From positions 1 through 28,235 of the forward strand of contig CAZXWI010000010.1 in assembly GCA_964644555.1 (NCBI GenBank): a DNA stretch of 28,235 nt, given 5' to 3'. Positions 7,831 to 16,867 of this stretch are shown piece after piece. The stretch comes from RUG14186 sp964644555. Lineage in GTDB: Bacteria; Bacillota; Clostridia; Eubacteriales; Anaerofustaceae. A program made the translations under genes and the position numbers. Each line of letters starts with the position of its first letter. Position 1 is the first letter of the stretch. Under the pieces are notes generated by a model, which saw only the letters and a program-made list of their open reading frames with translations, had not been told where the DNA came from and made no database searches.

Positions 7831-9210
7831 ATGTCTAAAAGAGAAAAGGGTGGATTATCTCTTTTTCAAAAAATCGGCTACGGCGTAGGAGATCTCGGTG
7901 GAAACTTCTGCTGGACATTCGTAGCAACATTCTTAATGTTTTATTGCACAAATGTTTTAGGTGTAAGCAGTGCAATAGTAGGTACGCTCATTGCAGTATC
8001 TAAAATTCTCGACGGTTTCACTGACATTATCATGGGTGCGATTCTGGATCGTACACACAGCAAAATGGGTAAATCCCGTTTCTGGATGCTCGTAAGCACA
8101 TTCCCAATGGCAATTTGCACTTATCTTATTTTTAATGTGCCTGCAAGTTTTACGGAAAACACAAAATATGCTTACATATTCATCGTGTACACTCTTATGG
8201 GTGCTATATTCTACACAATGAACACAATCGCATATTCATCGCTCATGGCTCTTTGCACAAAAAATCCTAAAGACCGTGTTCAGATGGGCAGCTTCCGTTA
8301 CATTTTCGCAATCATCGCAGGTGTTGCAATTCAGTCGGTAACAACAGGCATGGTAGAATCTTTCGGCGGCGGACAGCAGGGTTGGAGAATGGTTTCTCTT
8401 ATTTTTGCGGTTTTATGCTGTGTAATCCTGATGATACCTATTTTATCGGTAAAAGAACTCACACCCGAAGAACTCGGTATACCTGCTAAGAAAGAAGAAG
8501 CTAAAGAAGAAAAAATCGGCTTTGGCGAAACTTTCAAGCTCATGATTCACAACAAATACTTCATTTTGATATTAATTTACTACTTTGTAATGTATCTGAC
8601 ATCAATGGCTTCATCGGGACTTGGCGTTTATTACACAACATATGTACTCAACCAGCCGGCTCTTCTCGGAAGCATTGCACTTTGCAGCTATGTTCCGACA
8701 ATTATCATGCTGTTCTTTGTTGATAAAATCACAGCTAAGTTCGGAATCAGAAAGAGCGCTTTCTACGGACATTGCGTTGCATTTGTGGGAACACTCATCT
8801 GCCTTATCGGAGGTCTTAACGGCTCTGTAGCATCGGTATTGGCAGGATACTTCATCCGTGGCATCGGTATGGCTCCTATGTCGGGTTCTGTTAACGCTCT
8901 TATCGCAGCAACAGACGACTATTCGGAGCTCAAGACCGGCAGAAGAATGACAGGTACATTCTTTGCCTGCTCTTCGGTTGGTATCAAAGTCGGAAGCGGA
9001 CTTGGTACTGCACTCGGCGGAATCTTGCTTGAGGCTTGCCACTATGACGGTATGGCAGCAGTTCAGTCGGCAGCCACAATAACAACAATCAAATGGGCAT
9101 ATTTGTTCCCGAATGTATTGTTCCCGCTTGCTACTATAATCATTCTTTCAATGATGGATGTTGAGGACCAGATCACTAAGCTCAGAAGAGAAAAAGGGCT
9201 TATTGATTAA
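7831..9210 (+). CDS. GPH-family sugar:cation symporter (MFS)
   Basis: The 459-residue protein resembles the glycoside-pentoside-hexuronide symporters (MelB/XylP/YihO type). The N-terminus has the family beginning KIGYGVGDLGGNFCWTFVATFLMFYCTNVLG, then the charged stretch ILDGFTDIIMGAILDRT with the aspartates used for cation binding in MelB, followed by MGKSRFW. About 12 membrane segments are visible with a charged central loop (KKEEAKEEKIGFGE, near 225). I start at 7831 because GGAGG lies 8 bp upstream; the longer frame from 7747 is A/T-rich leader. No glycosidase or regulator is adjacent, so the sugar cannot be inferred. It is a single-gene unit with promoter and terminator. Confidence 0.9.
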   Translation: MSKREKGGLSLFQKIGYGVGDLGGNFCWTFVATFLMFYCTNVLGVSSAIVGTLIAVSKILDGFTDIIMGAILDRTHSKMGKSRFWMLVSTFPMAICTYLIFNVPASFTENTKYAYIFIVYTLMGAIFYTMNTIAYSSLMALCTKNPKDRVQMGSFRYIFAIIAGVAIQSVTTGMVESFGGGQQGWRMVSLIFAVLCCVILMIPILSVKELTPEELGIPAKKEEAKEEKIGFGETFKLMIHNKYFILILIYYFVMYLTSMASSGLGVYYTTYVLNQPALLGSIALCSYVPTIIMLFFVDKITAKFGIRKSAFYGHCVAFVGTLICLIGGLNGSVASVLAGYFIRGIGMAPMSGSVNALIAATDDYSELKTGRRMTGTFFACSSVGIKVGSGLGTALGGILLEACHYDGMAAVQSAATITTIKWAYLFPNVLFPLATIIILSMMDVEDQITKLRREKGLID

Positions 9211-9260
9211 TTAAATTAATTTGTGAAATCGAAATACGATTATCGCAATATGCGATAAAA

Positions 9261-9290
9261 AAAAAGCAGAGTTTATACTCTGCTTTTTTT
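9261..9290 (+). terminator. Intrinsic terminator of the GPH transporter gene
   Basis: AAAAAGCAGAGT (9261-9272), loop TTAT, ACTCTGCTTTTT (9277-9288) with extra T's. A second small palindrome, TATCGCA/TGCGATA (9241-9257), lies just before it. Confidence 0.9.
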
Positions 9291-9379
9291 GCCCGAAATA
9301 ATATATGAATTACTTATTTAAAATTATAGGAAGAGAAGTGATTATAAATCCGAGACAGCAGTAATAAAACAAAGCAAGC

Positions 9380-9415
9380 AAATAAAAAGCCTTTCATTCT
9401 AAGACGAAAGGCTTT
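9380..9415 (-). terminator. Intrinsic terminator of the flippase gene
   Basis: On the minus strand AAAGCCTTTC/GAAAGGCTTT (9386-9395 with 9406-9415) followed by TTATTTG, directly after the stop codon at 9420. Confidence 0.85.
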
Positions 9416-9419
9416 ATTA

Positions 9420-11060
9420 TTACTTTTTCAAATGAAGTTTTGTAAGTAAGCTGTCGATCATATCCTGACCCATTACTTCTTTTAAAAGACCTGTTTTGTA
9501 GGAGGTAAAAAAGTATGCCACAGCGCATATTATGCCGATAAACCCAAGCTCTGCAAGAATGAGTACTGTGCGGCTCGGAGTGGGAATAACTGCTTTGGCA
9601 AGAAACGCAAGGATAGTCATTACGATTAGCGGCACTAAAGTTTTGATTGCAACTTTGGCTACGGAAGTGAGTTTGTAATCCGATATGCTCTTTAATTTAA
9701 ATATTAAGCATATCAACGAGAATACCTGACCGATAATGCTTGCCGTGGTAGCTCCGAGATAGGGAGGGATGCCGATTTTGTTATAAAAATATATCAAAGG
9801 TAGGCACACGCTGATATTTATTACAATGCCGATTAAGGTGATAACGCAAACAAATTTGCCCTTGCCCATTGAATGCATTGCCATATTGATTACCGTTACC
9901 ATACTGCCTATTACATTAAGAGCCAAACAAAGTTTGAGAATGTTGGAACCGTATTCGTTGGCACCGTAGAATATGGCAAAGACAGAATCGGAGAAGATTA
10001 TCATGCCTGTAGCAATGGGTACTGCAATAAGTATTATTATGCCGAGAGCCTGATTGATTTCTTCATTGAGCTTTTTCATATTGCCGGAAGCGTAGTTTTC
10101 TGCCATATGGGGGGCAATGCTGTTGGTCATGCCGAGAGCAAGAGCCGTTACTATCATGCATATTTTGGGAACCCATGTGGAAGCAAGGCTTGAAATATGC
10201 TGAACGGTGCTATCGGGCATATTGATATTATGAAGCCCCGTTAGCAGGAGTTTTTGGGTTACAAGGTTATAAACGCTGTTGGAAACCGATACGATTATAA
10301 GCACTATGCAATAAGAAAAAATCTTTTTGCATATTTCAAAAGAAGATGGGATATCTTCTTCTTTATTCATATCCACATAAAATATTTCAGGACTTCGCTT
10401 TTGGGCAATGGCAAGCTGGATATAAGCAGCTAAAGCACCGAGAGCCGCTCCGAGAAGTGCCACGCAAACACCCGTTGAAACATTAAGCCCCATTATGTTA
10501 ATGGCGGTATAGGAGCCGAGCAAAACGACGCCTATTCGAACCATTTGCTCCGTTACCTGACTTTCGGAAGAAGCTGCAATGCATTTATGCCCTTGAAGAT
10601 ATCCTCGTTTCATGCTCAGAAACGGAACTATGATAAGGCAAAGTGAAATAGATCGGATTGCTGGAATTAAATCATTTAAGCCGATTCCCTCCTGCATATC
10701 AGCAAGGTAGTAATTTGCGATTTGCGGAGCAAATAATTGCAGACACACAAACCCGAGTAGCGACGCTCCGATAACAAACATAAGTCCTATTTTATAGGCT
10801 TTTTCTTTGGTACGAAGCATACCCATAACGGAATATTCGCTGATTACTATGCTTATGGCAACGGGGATACCGGATGTGGAAATATCCAAAAACAATGCAT
10901 AGATATTATAGGCAAAGGAGTAGATGACGCTGCCCTGTTCGCCTATTATGTGATAAAAGGGAATGTTGTAAAAAGCTCCGAGAAGTTTTGTTACAACGAT
11001 TGCCAAGTAAGAAATAAACGCACCTTCAAGAAAGCTGTTTCTTTTTAAATTTTTACTCAT
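9420..11060 (-). CDS. MOP-superfamily flippase (SpoVB/MurJ-like polysaccharide biosynthesis protein)
   Basis: The 546-residue protein is almost entirely membrane segments (about 14). It begins RNSFLEGAFISYLAIVVTKLLGAFYNIPFY and contains SMKRGYLQGHK (about 150-160), both characteristic of the Firmicute SpoVB/YtgP group that flips lipid-linked peptidoglycan or polysaccharide precursors. Family members act either as lipid II flippases or in spore cortex synthesis; the sequence alone does not decide which. The start at 11060 has AGGACA upstream. It lies 125 bp after the asparaginase gene on the same strand and could be cotranscribed. It ends at a clear terminator. Confidence 0.9.
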   Translation of the reverse strand: MSKNLKRNSFLEGAFISYLAIVVTKLLGAFYNIPFYHIIGEQGSVIYSFAYNIYALFLDISTSGIPVAISIVISEYSVMGMLRTKEKAYKIGLMFVIGASLLGFVCLQLFAPQIANYYLADMQEGIGLNDLIPAIRSISLCLIIVPFLSMKRGYLQGHKCIAASSESQVTEQMVRIGVVLLGSYTAINIMGLNVSTGVCVALLGAALGALAAYIQLAIAQKRSPEIFYVDMNKEEDIPSSFEICKKIFSYCIVLIIVSVSNSVYNLVTQKLLLTGLHNINMPDSTVQHISSLASTWVPKICMIVTALALGMTNSIAPHMAENYASGNMKKLNEEINQALGIIILIAVPIATGMIIFSDSVFAIFYGANEYGSNILKLCLALNVIGSMVTVINMAMHSMGKGKFVCVITLIGIVINISVCLPLIYFYNKIGIPPYLGATTASIIGQVFSLICLIFKLKSISDYKLTSVAKVAIKTLVPLIVMTILAFLAKAVIPTPSRTVLILAELGFIGIICAVAYFFTSYKTGLLKEVMGQDMIDSLLTKLHLKK

Positions 11061-11185
11061 TTCGAATGTCCTTTTCGACCCGATTTTATATCATCGGTTA
11101 TTCGGCGGCAAATTTACCGCATTATATTATTATACTACATTTTAAAAGTGTTCGGTTTGATTTTGGGTGTATTAATTATTGCAAG

Positions 11186-12163
11186 CTAAAACAACATATC
11201 ATAATTTATGCAAGTGCAAAACATTTTTGCTGTTTTTTCGTAATCCGACGAATGCCCCATTGCCCACATAAGCTTGGTAACGGTGGATTCAAGAGTCATA
11301 TCGTAGGTTTCGAGGATATTATATTGTTTTTTTATTCTCCTGCCGACTTTATACACCTTGATATCGCTGCCTTCTTCGGTAACTTGGGTTGCCATGACTA
11401 CGGTTTTGCCCATTTCGATAAGCTTTTCGAGTTCGCCCAGGTACATATCGGGGATACCGCCCACACCGTAGCTTTCGATTATCAAGCCATCGCAATTTTC
11501 CCCTGCGAAAAAGAAAGCTTCCTTGGACATACCGGGGGTAAGTTTTAAAACGAAGATATTTTCGTTAAGGGTGTGGTAAAAAGTCGGCTCTCCCGAAATA
11601 TCGGGCTGGATATAGCGGATTATTCTGCCGTCACGAATGGAGGCTATATCGGGGAAATTAATGCTGACAAATGCGTTATAGCTTTTGGAACGCATTTTCT
11701 TGGCACGAGTGCCTGAAATAACCTGCCCCCCAAAAACTATTACAACCCCCGAAACCGAAGATGAGGCAAAAAGAATACTGTCGGCAAGATTGGTTTTGGC
11801 ATCGGTGGAATCCTCCGAAATGGACTTTTGCGAGCCTGTAAGCACAATGGGTTTTTGAGTATTTTGAATCAAATAAGAAAGTGCCGAGGCTGTGTAGGCG
11901 AGGGTATCGGTGCCGTGGGTAATAACGAATCCGTCATAGGAAGAATAATTTTCCTCTATGGCTTTTGCTATTAGGAGCCAGTGGCGAGGGGTGATGTTGG
12001 TGCTGTCTATATTAAAAAGCTGCAATGTGTGAATATCGCAAATGTTTTTTACATCGGGAATGTAGCTGAGAAGCTCTTCGGAATCAAGCTGAGGTGTAAG
12101 CCCGTTTTCAGTGGGGGCTGAGGCTATGGTACCGCCGGTGGCGATAAGCAATATCTTTTTCAT
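11186..12163 (-). CDS. ansA: L-asparaginase, type I-like
   Basis: The 325-residue enzyme hydrolyses asparagine to aspartate and ammonia. Both catalytic threonine motifs are present: ATGGTIAS (residues 8-15) and THGTDTLAYTA (about 83-93), the latter with the Thr-Asp pair. PIVLTGSQKSI follows, with a lysine-containing segment further on (GTRAKKMRSKSYNAF). There is no signal peptide, so it is probably cytoplasmic. The start at 12163 has GGAGAA 6 bp upstream. A TATAAT box lies on the minus strand at 12212-12217, with no clear -35 element. All catalytic residues I can place are intact. Confidence 0.95.
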   Translation of the reverse strand: MKKILLIATGGTIASAPTENGLTPQLDSEELLSYIPDVKNICDIHTLQLFNIDSTNITPRHWLLIAKAIEENYSSYDGFVITHGTDTLAYTASALSYLIQNTQKPIVLTGSQKSISEDSTDAKTNLADSILFASSSVSGVVIVFGGQVISGTRAKKMRSKSYNAFVSINFPDIASIRDGRIIRYIQPDISGEPTFYHTLNENIFVLKLTPGMSKEAFFFAGENCDGLIIESYGVGGIPDMYLGELEKLIEMGKTVVMATQVTEEGSDIKVYKVGRRIKKQYNILETYDMTLESTVTKLMWAMGHSSDYEKTAKMFCTCINYDMLF

Positions 12164-12310
12164 TGTATTCTCCGTATTTTATGTGCGTAAATAAATTTAT
12201 TTGTTAAGGCAATTATAACATATTTGGGTGGGGAAGAATACAGGAAAAAGGGGAAGTGAGGGATGAAACTAAAGTGAGTGATGTTGGGAGCAGGTCAAAA
12301 TTATGTTCTT

Positions 12311-12617
12311 TCATTGAGAACTGGTCCACATATAGTAAAATTCACCTAAAATCACAAAGTCTTGCTTATTGGGACTGGGTCTCAAAGAACCTGAAGTACT
12401 TTACACACCGAAAATCGACAGATTTTTGGGGAAAGGAGCAAGTCCGAAGATCCACGGAAATAGCCTTATTTTCGTAATTGCCGAGGAACTTGCGACGCAG
12501 GAGCAGGGCTTTCAAGAACTTTTAAGCAGTTGTACAGCAAAAATCCGTGATTTTACCGACAAAAGGGCAGTAACAAACCTGTTTTTACCGAATATTATAT
12601 ACAGGACAACAGAATAG
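12311..12617 (+). repeat. Degenerate dispersed repeat, copy B, with a decayed coding fragment
   Basis: This stretch repeats landmarks of copy A at 93-332 in the opposite orientation: GAGAACTGGTCC (12316-12327), a CCGAAAATC/AGATTTTTGG hairpin near 12408-12430, and TTGCGACGCAGGAG (12490-12503). Its distal part (12516 on) reads ELLSSCTAKIRDF in one frame, resembling EFLSSYTVKITDF at 19257. There is no ribosome binding site for a real gene. I read it as the relic of an old mobile or duplicated element. Confidence 0.5.
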
Positions 12618-12627
12618 GAGAAAAACA

Positions 12628-12831
12628 ATGTATCAAGACAATAAAAAAGAGCATAACTGCAACTGCGGATGCAACAAAAACAGCGGCAATTTTTGCAATG
12701 TACATTCGGATATAAATAACAAGACGGTATTTTATTTTAACGACGAACCACCGCAGAGGCTGACATATCAAGCCAAATACAAATGCAAATGGGATTACGG
12801 AAAAGATTGTAATTGCCACTGTAATGAATAA
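12628..12831 (+). CDS. Small cysteine-rich protein (possible metal-binding)
   Basis: A 67-residue protein, not recognised as a known family. It starts with ATG at 12628 behind AGGAGA and ends just before a clear terminator, so it looks like a genuine small gene. Its eight cysteines are arranged as two CxCxC clusters at opposite ends: CNCGC (residues 11-15) and CNCHC (61-65), with single cysteines at 23 and 53 and histidines at 9, 26 and 64. There is no signal peptide or membrane segment. The pattern suggests binding of zinc, copper or an iron-sulfur cluster, which is inference. It lies directly downstream of repeat copy B. Confidence 0.65.
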   Translation: MYQDNKKEHNCNCGCNKNSGNFCNVHSDINNKTVFYFNDEPPQRLTYQAKYKCKWDYGKDCNCHCNE

Positions 12832-12836
12832 GTGCT

Positions 12837-12856
12837 GCCGCCTAAGGGCGGCTTTT
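12837..12856 (+). terminator. Intrinsic terminator of the cysteine-rich gene
   Basis: GCCGCC (12837-12842), loop TAAG, GGCGGC (12847-12852), TTTT. Confidence 0.85.
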
Positions 12857-12879
12857 AAAGTGTATATTGCTTTGGCATT

Positions 12880-12908
12880 TTGGTAAAATCGATAAAATTT
12901 GATATAAT
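12880..12908 (+). promoter_or_regulatory. Promoter of the EamA transporter gene
   Basis: TTGGTA (12880-12885), 17 bp, TATAAT (12903-12908), about 50 bp before the start codon. Confidence 0.7.
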
Positions 12909-12954
12909 TATATTTTGTGATGTTAAATAGAAAATATCACACCAATTTATTGAT

Positions 12955-13905
12955 ATGGGTAACGAAATGACTAAAGAATCACCGAAAACACAATTTAAGG
13001 GCATACTCATGCTTTTGCTAACCGCTTTTATATGGGGCACATCATTCGTGGCACAGAGCATGGGCATGGAGAATATCGAAGCATTTACATTTAACGGAAT
13101 CAGAACTTTTATGGGTGCGTGTGCACTGCTGCCTGTGGTCATAATTTTGAATCGTTCAAAAGAAAAGAATATGACTAAGGCTGAAATCATACAAAACAAA
13201 TCACGAAACCGCCTCGGCATAAAATACGGTATCGCGTTGGGGGTGTTGTATTGCATAGCGAGCAATCTTCAGCAATTTGCTTTTAACTATACCACATCGG
13301 GCAAGATAGCGTTTATTACAGCACTTTATATGTTTTTTGTGCCTGTTTTCGGACTTTTTATCAAAAAGAAAGTACCGACTCTCACATGGATATGCGTGGG
13401 GGGAGGATTTTTAGGGTTATATTTTCTTTGTATTGATCCGAAAAACTTCGGCGGGTTCAATATGGGGGATATCTTATCCATAATCGCATCGGTTTTCTTT
13501 GCCATACATATACTTTTTATAGAAAAGTTTGCGCAGGAAACCGATGGAGTTGAACTGTCATGCGTGCAATTTTTCACAAGCGGAAGTATATCAATAATAC
13601 TTATGTTTATTTTCGAAGAACCGAATTTATCCGAAATAATGTCGGTAATCATGCCGATTTTATACGCAGGGGTGATAAGCTGTGCAATAGCGAATACTCT
13701 TCAGATAGTAGGTCAAAAATATACCGAATCCACCATTGCATCTTTGATAATGTGCATGGAGAGCGTATTCGGAGTTTTGGCAGGCGCGATAATACTAAAC
13801 GAAACACTTACCAATCGTGAGATAATAGGCTGCATTATAATGTTTGCGGCTATAATCATATCACAAGTATCGGGAACACGCTCCTCAAAAGCAAAGAGCG
13901 AATAA
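12955..13905 (+). CDS. EamA/DMT-family transporter
   Basis: The 316-residue protein has ten membrane segments in two EamA repeats. The first (about residues 12-155) begins LMLLLTAFIWGTSFVAQ; the second (about 170-305) contains VISCAIANTLQIVGQKYTES and ESVFGVLAGAIILNE. This is the drug/metabolite transporter superfamily (RhaT/YdcZ-like exporters); the substrate cannot be told. There is no good ribosome binding site at 12955; the next ATG at 12967 (residue 5) is a possible alternative start. It is convergent with the NAD kinase gene, sharing the hairpin at 13936-13966. Confidence 0.9.
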   Translation: MGNEMTKESPKTQFKGILMLLLTAFIWGTSFVAQSMGMENIEAFTFNGIRTFMGACALLPVVIILNRSKEKNMTKAEIIQNKSRNRLGIKYGIALGVLYCIASNLQQFAFNYTTSGKIAFITALYMFFVPVFGLFIKKKVPTLTWICVGGGFLGLYFLCIDPKNFGGFNMGDILSIIASVFFAIHILFIEKFAQETDGVELSCVQFFTSGSISIILMFIFEEPNLSEIMSVIMPILYAGVISCAIANTLQIVGQKYTESTIASLIMCMESVFGVLAGAIILNETLTNREIIGCIIMFAAIIISQVSGTRSSKAKSE

Positions 13906-13928
13906 ATACAAATAAAATTATTTCGGCA

Positions 13929-13966
13929 TAAAAAAAATTACCTAATGCAAAAGCAAAGAGGTAATT
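13929..13966 (-). terminator. Terminator between EamA gene and NAD kinase gene
   Basis: AATTACCT (13936-13943) pairs with AGGTAATT (13959-13966); on the minus strand it is followed by a run of T's. It fits the NAD kinase gene best and may stop plus-strand transcription as well. Confidence 0.7.
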
Positions 13967-13974
13967 CAAACAAA

Positions 13975-14721
13975 CTATTTTATTACTTTAAGGCTTCGGG
14001 AAGCCGAAAACACACTGACTTTACCGACTGCGGTAAAAGCATTTTCGCCGTCAATGACAACATTCATTTTTTCATTGCTTTCAACGATGCATGAATGGGA
14101 TATGTCGCAAATAATACTGTTTTTGTCGTTACACTGAGGGCATATGGGTGTTATACCTATTCCTTTAGTGCCGGCAAGGATAACTGCGCCGCCTGCCGAA
14201 CGATTAAGCCCCGTTGAGCCTACGGCTGTGCAAAAGGATACGGCTGAAGCTCTTGTATTTAAAATGGTAAGGTTATCTCGAGTAACGGTGAAATTATTGA
14301 CCAATTCCGATGAAGTAAATACCACATCGTTGATTACGGGAGAGATTATGTTTTCATTATATTTTACGCACAAAACCTCTTCGTCTACCACTTCGTAGTT
14401 GCCAAGACAAAGTTCAGACACTTTTTTTTCTATTTCATCAAAGGCAATTTTTGATAGATAGCCTATTTCGCCCGTATTTATGCCTATCATGGGGATATCC
14501 AGATGATATGCGATGGAGGCGCTTTTGATAAATGTGCCATCACCGCCCAGATACAAAACAATATTGTAGCAATCAGAAAGTGCATTTACATTTACTTCGT
14601 TACTCAAATCCAGAATGTCGTACTCGGCATTGCATGAGTTAATCGAAGAGATTGCTTTTTTAAGAGCTTCGTTTGTTTGCTCTTTTTTATAATTTGGGAT
14701 AATCAATATTTTCATGGTCAT
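13975..14721 (-). CDS. nadK: NAD kinase
   Basis: The enzyme phosphorylates NAD to NADP. The 248-residue protein has the diagnostic GGDGTF (residues 59-64), then GINTGEIGYLS (the GINxGxLGFL motif), an ND pair in PVINDVVF, and TAVGSTGLNRSAGGAVI (the TPTGSTAYxLSAGG motif). The last motif is less conserved than usual, so this is a divergent member. The start could be 14721 or 14715 (MKILIIPN); neither has a clear ribosome binding site. It lies downstream of a GltD-like NADPH-dependent enzyme on the same strand, with 113 bp between them. Confidence 0.93.
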   Translation of the reverse strand: MTMKILIIPNYKKEQTNEALKKAISSINSCNAEYDILDLSNEVNVNALSDCYNIVLYLGGDGTFIKSASIAYHLDIPMIGINTGEIGYLSKIAFDEIEKKVSELCLGNYEVVDEEVLCVKYNENIISPVINDVVFTSSELVNNFTVTRDNLTILNTRASAVSFCTAVGSTGLNRSAGGAVILAGTKGIGITPICPQCNDKNSIICDISHSCIVESNEKMNVVIDGENAFTAVGKVSVFSASRSLKVIK

Positions 14722-14767
14722 GATTTAAACAATTTATTGATTTCATAATAAATATATATTTTTGTTT

Positions 14768-14812
14768 GTTTCATGCATTTTGCAGGCAAGAAATCTACAA
14801 AACGCATGAAAC
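14768..14812. repeat. Long inverted repeat between gltD-like and NAD kinase genes
   Basis: GTTTCATGCATTTTG (14768-14782) and CAAAACGCATGAAAC (14798-14812) pair over 15 positions with one mismatch and a 15-nt loop. It lacks a T run on the minus strand, so it is not a classical terminator; it could be an RNA-stabilising or binding element. Confidence 0.6.
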
Positions 14813-14834
14813 ATAACAGAGTGGGAATAACGAA

Positions 14835-16205
14835 TTATTTGATGCCCAATCTGAGGTTTTTGTCGATAGCTATAGCAGCGTTTATGCCGGCTTTCATAGC
14901 CATAACTGCAGTTGACGCACCTGTTACACCATCGCCGCCTGCGTATACATTTTCGGCAGTGGTTGCATTGTTATCATCTACGGCGAAGCATCCCCATTTA
15001 TCGGCATCTAAGTCGGCTGTGGCATTGCCGATGGTCGGGTCGTTTGAAAAACCGAGTGCCAATACTGCGGTGTCGATATCAAGTGTGATTCTCTTATCTG
15101 TTTGCACAGGGCGTCTTCTGCCACTGGCATCGGGTTCGCCAAGCTCCATTACAGCGCATACAGCACCTGTAAGCACACCGTTTTCACCGATAAACTCAAC
15201 GGGGTTAGTGAGTGTCAAAAATTCTATGCCTTCTTCTTTTGCGTGTTTTAATTCTTCGTTGCATGCGGGCATTTCGGCTTCGCTTCTTCTGTATACTATT
15301 GTTACTTTTTCTACTTGTTCAAGTCTTACGGCATCTCTTGCAGCATCCATGGCAACATTGCCTCCTCCGCATATAAGCACTTTCTTGCCGCAGCCGTCAA
15401 AGTGGCGTCTGCCGTTTTCGTCCATGGGGGCAAAGTTTATTTTTGATAAAAATTCATCGGCAGGATATACTCCCTTTAAATCTTCTCCGGCAATCCCCAT
15501 TGCATTTGAGTTGGGAGCGCCGATACCGAGAAATACAGCGTTGTATTCACTTCTTAATTTGTCGATGTTTGTGATGTTTTGATTGAATTTAAATTCAACA
15601 CCCAAGCCTTTAAGAGTATCAACTTTGTTTTGTATTGCTTGTCTGTCCAGACGATATGACGGAATACCCCATGCCAAAATACCGCCGATATAGTCATATT
15701 TTTCGTATATGGTTACGGCATAACCGCATTTCGCCAAAACTTCTGCACAAGCAAGGCTTGCAGGACCTGCTCCTACGCAGGCAACCGACTTACCATTTGA
15801 CGAAGGTTTTTCTACTTTGGTGAGTCCGTTTTCGGCAGCCCATTCAGCAACGAATCTTTCAACTGAACCGATGGCAACCGGCTCTCCTTTAATGCCGTTG
15901 ATGCAGGAGCCTTCGCATTGGTCTTCGTGAGGGCATACTGTGCCGCAGATTTCGGGCATACAGCTTTTTTCGCTGATGATTTCGTATGCTTTTTTGAAGT
16001 CTTCGTTTGCAACGGCTTCCATGAAATCGGGAATGTAGTTATGAATAGGGCAAGCCTGAGAACATTTTGCGTTTTTGCAATTATAGCAGCGTTTAGCCTC
16101 GGCTACGGCTTCTTCCTTTGTGTAGCCGAGCAAGAACATATTAAAATTATTTTTTCTTATTTCGGGAGCAACCGTCTGCATAGCGGTGCGTGATTTCTTT
16201 TCCAT
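14835..16205 (-). CDS. gltD: GltD-like NADPH:acceptor oxidoreductase (glutamate synthase small-subunit family)
   Basis: The 456-residue protein has an N-terminal domain with two cysteine clusters for 4Fe-4S centres (CYNCKNAKCSQACP about residues 40-53; CMPEICGTVCPHEDQCEGSC about 82-101). A first dinucleotide-binding motif follows (VACVGAGPASLACAEVLA, about 145) for FAD, and a second (VLICGGGNVAMDAARDAVR, about 275) for NADPH, with GGDGVTGASTAVMAMKAG near the end. The family includes the glutamate synthase small subunit, NfnB and sulfide dehydrogenase SudA. No large glutamate synthase or NfnA gene is next to it, so the partner is unknown. The start at 16205 is followed by MEKKSRTAM; GAGG upstream. 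Confidence 0.9.
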   Translation of the reverse strand: MEKKSRTAMQTVAPEIRKNNFNMFLLGYTKEEAVAEAKRCYNCKNAKCSQACPIHNYIPDFMEAVANEDFKKAYEIISEKSCMPEICGTVCPHEDQCEGSCINGIKGEPVAIGSVERFVAEWAAENGLTKVEKPSSNGKSVACVGAGPASLACAEVLAKCGYAVTIYEKYDYIGGILAWGIPSYRLDRQAIQNKVDTLKGLGVEFKFNQNITNIDKLRSEYNAVFLGIGAPNSNAMGIAGEDLKGVYPADEFLSKINFAPMDENGRRHFDGCGKKVLICGGGNVAMDAARDAVRLEQVEKVTIVYRRSEAEMPACNEELKHAKEEGIEFLTLTNPVEFIGENGVLTGAVCAVMELGEPDASGRRRPVQTDKRITLDIDTAVLALGFSNDPTIGNATADLDADKWGCFAVDDNNATTAENVYAGGDGVTGASTAVMAMKAGINAAIAIDKNLRLGIK

Positions 16206-16279
16206 TTTGACTCCTCAATATAATTTTTATTTTTCATCGGATATAAGTATCAACGATATTTTCATGTAAAGCCTATCCT

Positions 16280-16780
16280 TTAGGTCGTTAAGATCAAGTT
16301 CCGACCGTTTTTGATGCGTTCCAATCGGGTTATGAAAGTATTTCTTTCTATAAACAGCTTTCTCGCCGTTTTGGCACTGCTGCAATTTTCGTCAAGATAT
16401 ATTCTTAAACTTTCACAATATGAAATGCTTGAAGTTTTATCGTGAAGTTTAAGGGATACTATTGACGGCTCTGCAATCAGCTTTGTTTTTAATTCGGTAA
16501 GATCATACATAAAGAAATAATCCACAGCGTAGTCTTTAAACTTGTATATTTGTTTGTTTTTTTCTTTTAATTTCCCCGTTTTTACGGCGACGGACGCATG
16601 AATATAATAATTTGATATATCTGTTAAATCTTTAAATTCATTACTTATTCCCATTCTCAGAGAGAATGTGTTAAGAGAAGGCTTTAAGATATCATAACGA
16701 CTGCTTTCATTGTGAGAATTTTCCGACAATATCCCCCTTACTTTTGTCGGTGTAAGGAAGTCGCTAAGCTTCGTACACAT
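16280..16780 (-). pseudogene. Truncated PucR/CdaR-type regulator (C-terminal part)
   Basis: The 166 residues match only the end of a PucR-family regulator. A segment like the GGDEF-like central domain (LRMGISNEFKDLTDISNYYIHASVAVKTG, about 42-70) is followed by the terminal helix-turn-helix (ESLRIYLDENCSSAKTARKLFIERNTFITRLERI, about 122-155). Full members have a sensor part and run to 350-550 residues. There is no ribosome binding site before the ATG at 16780, and the frame meets a stop near 16833. The piece is probably inactive debris of a lost catabolic regulator. Confidence 0.7.
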
Positions 16781-16867
16781 ATATCTACTTAAATAATAAT
16801 GGATTATTGAAATTTTGCAAATAATATATCAACAATCCATTAAATTAAGCTATGTATTTATTTTTAC

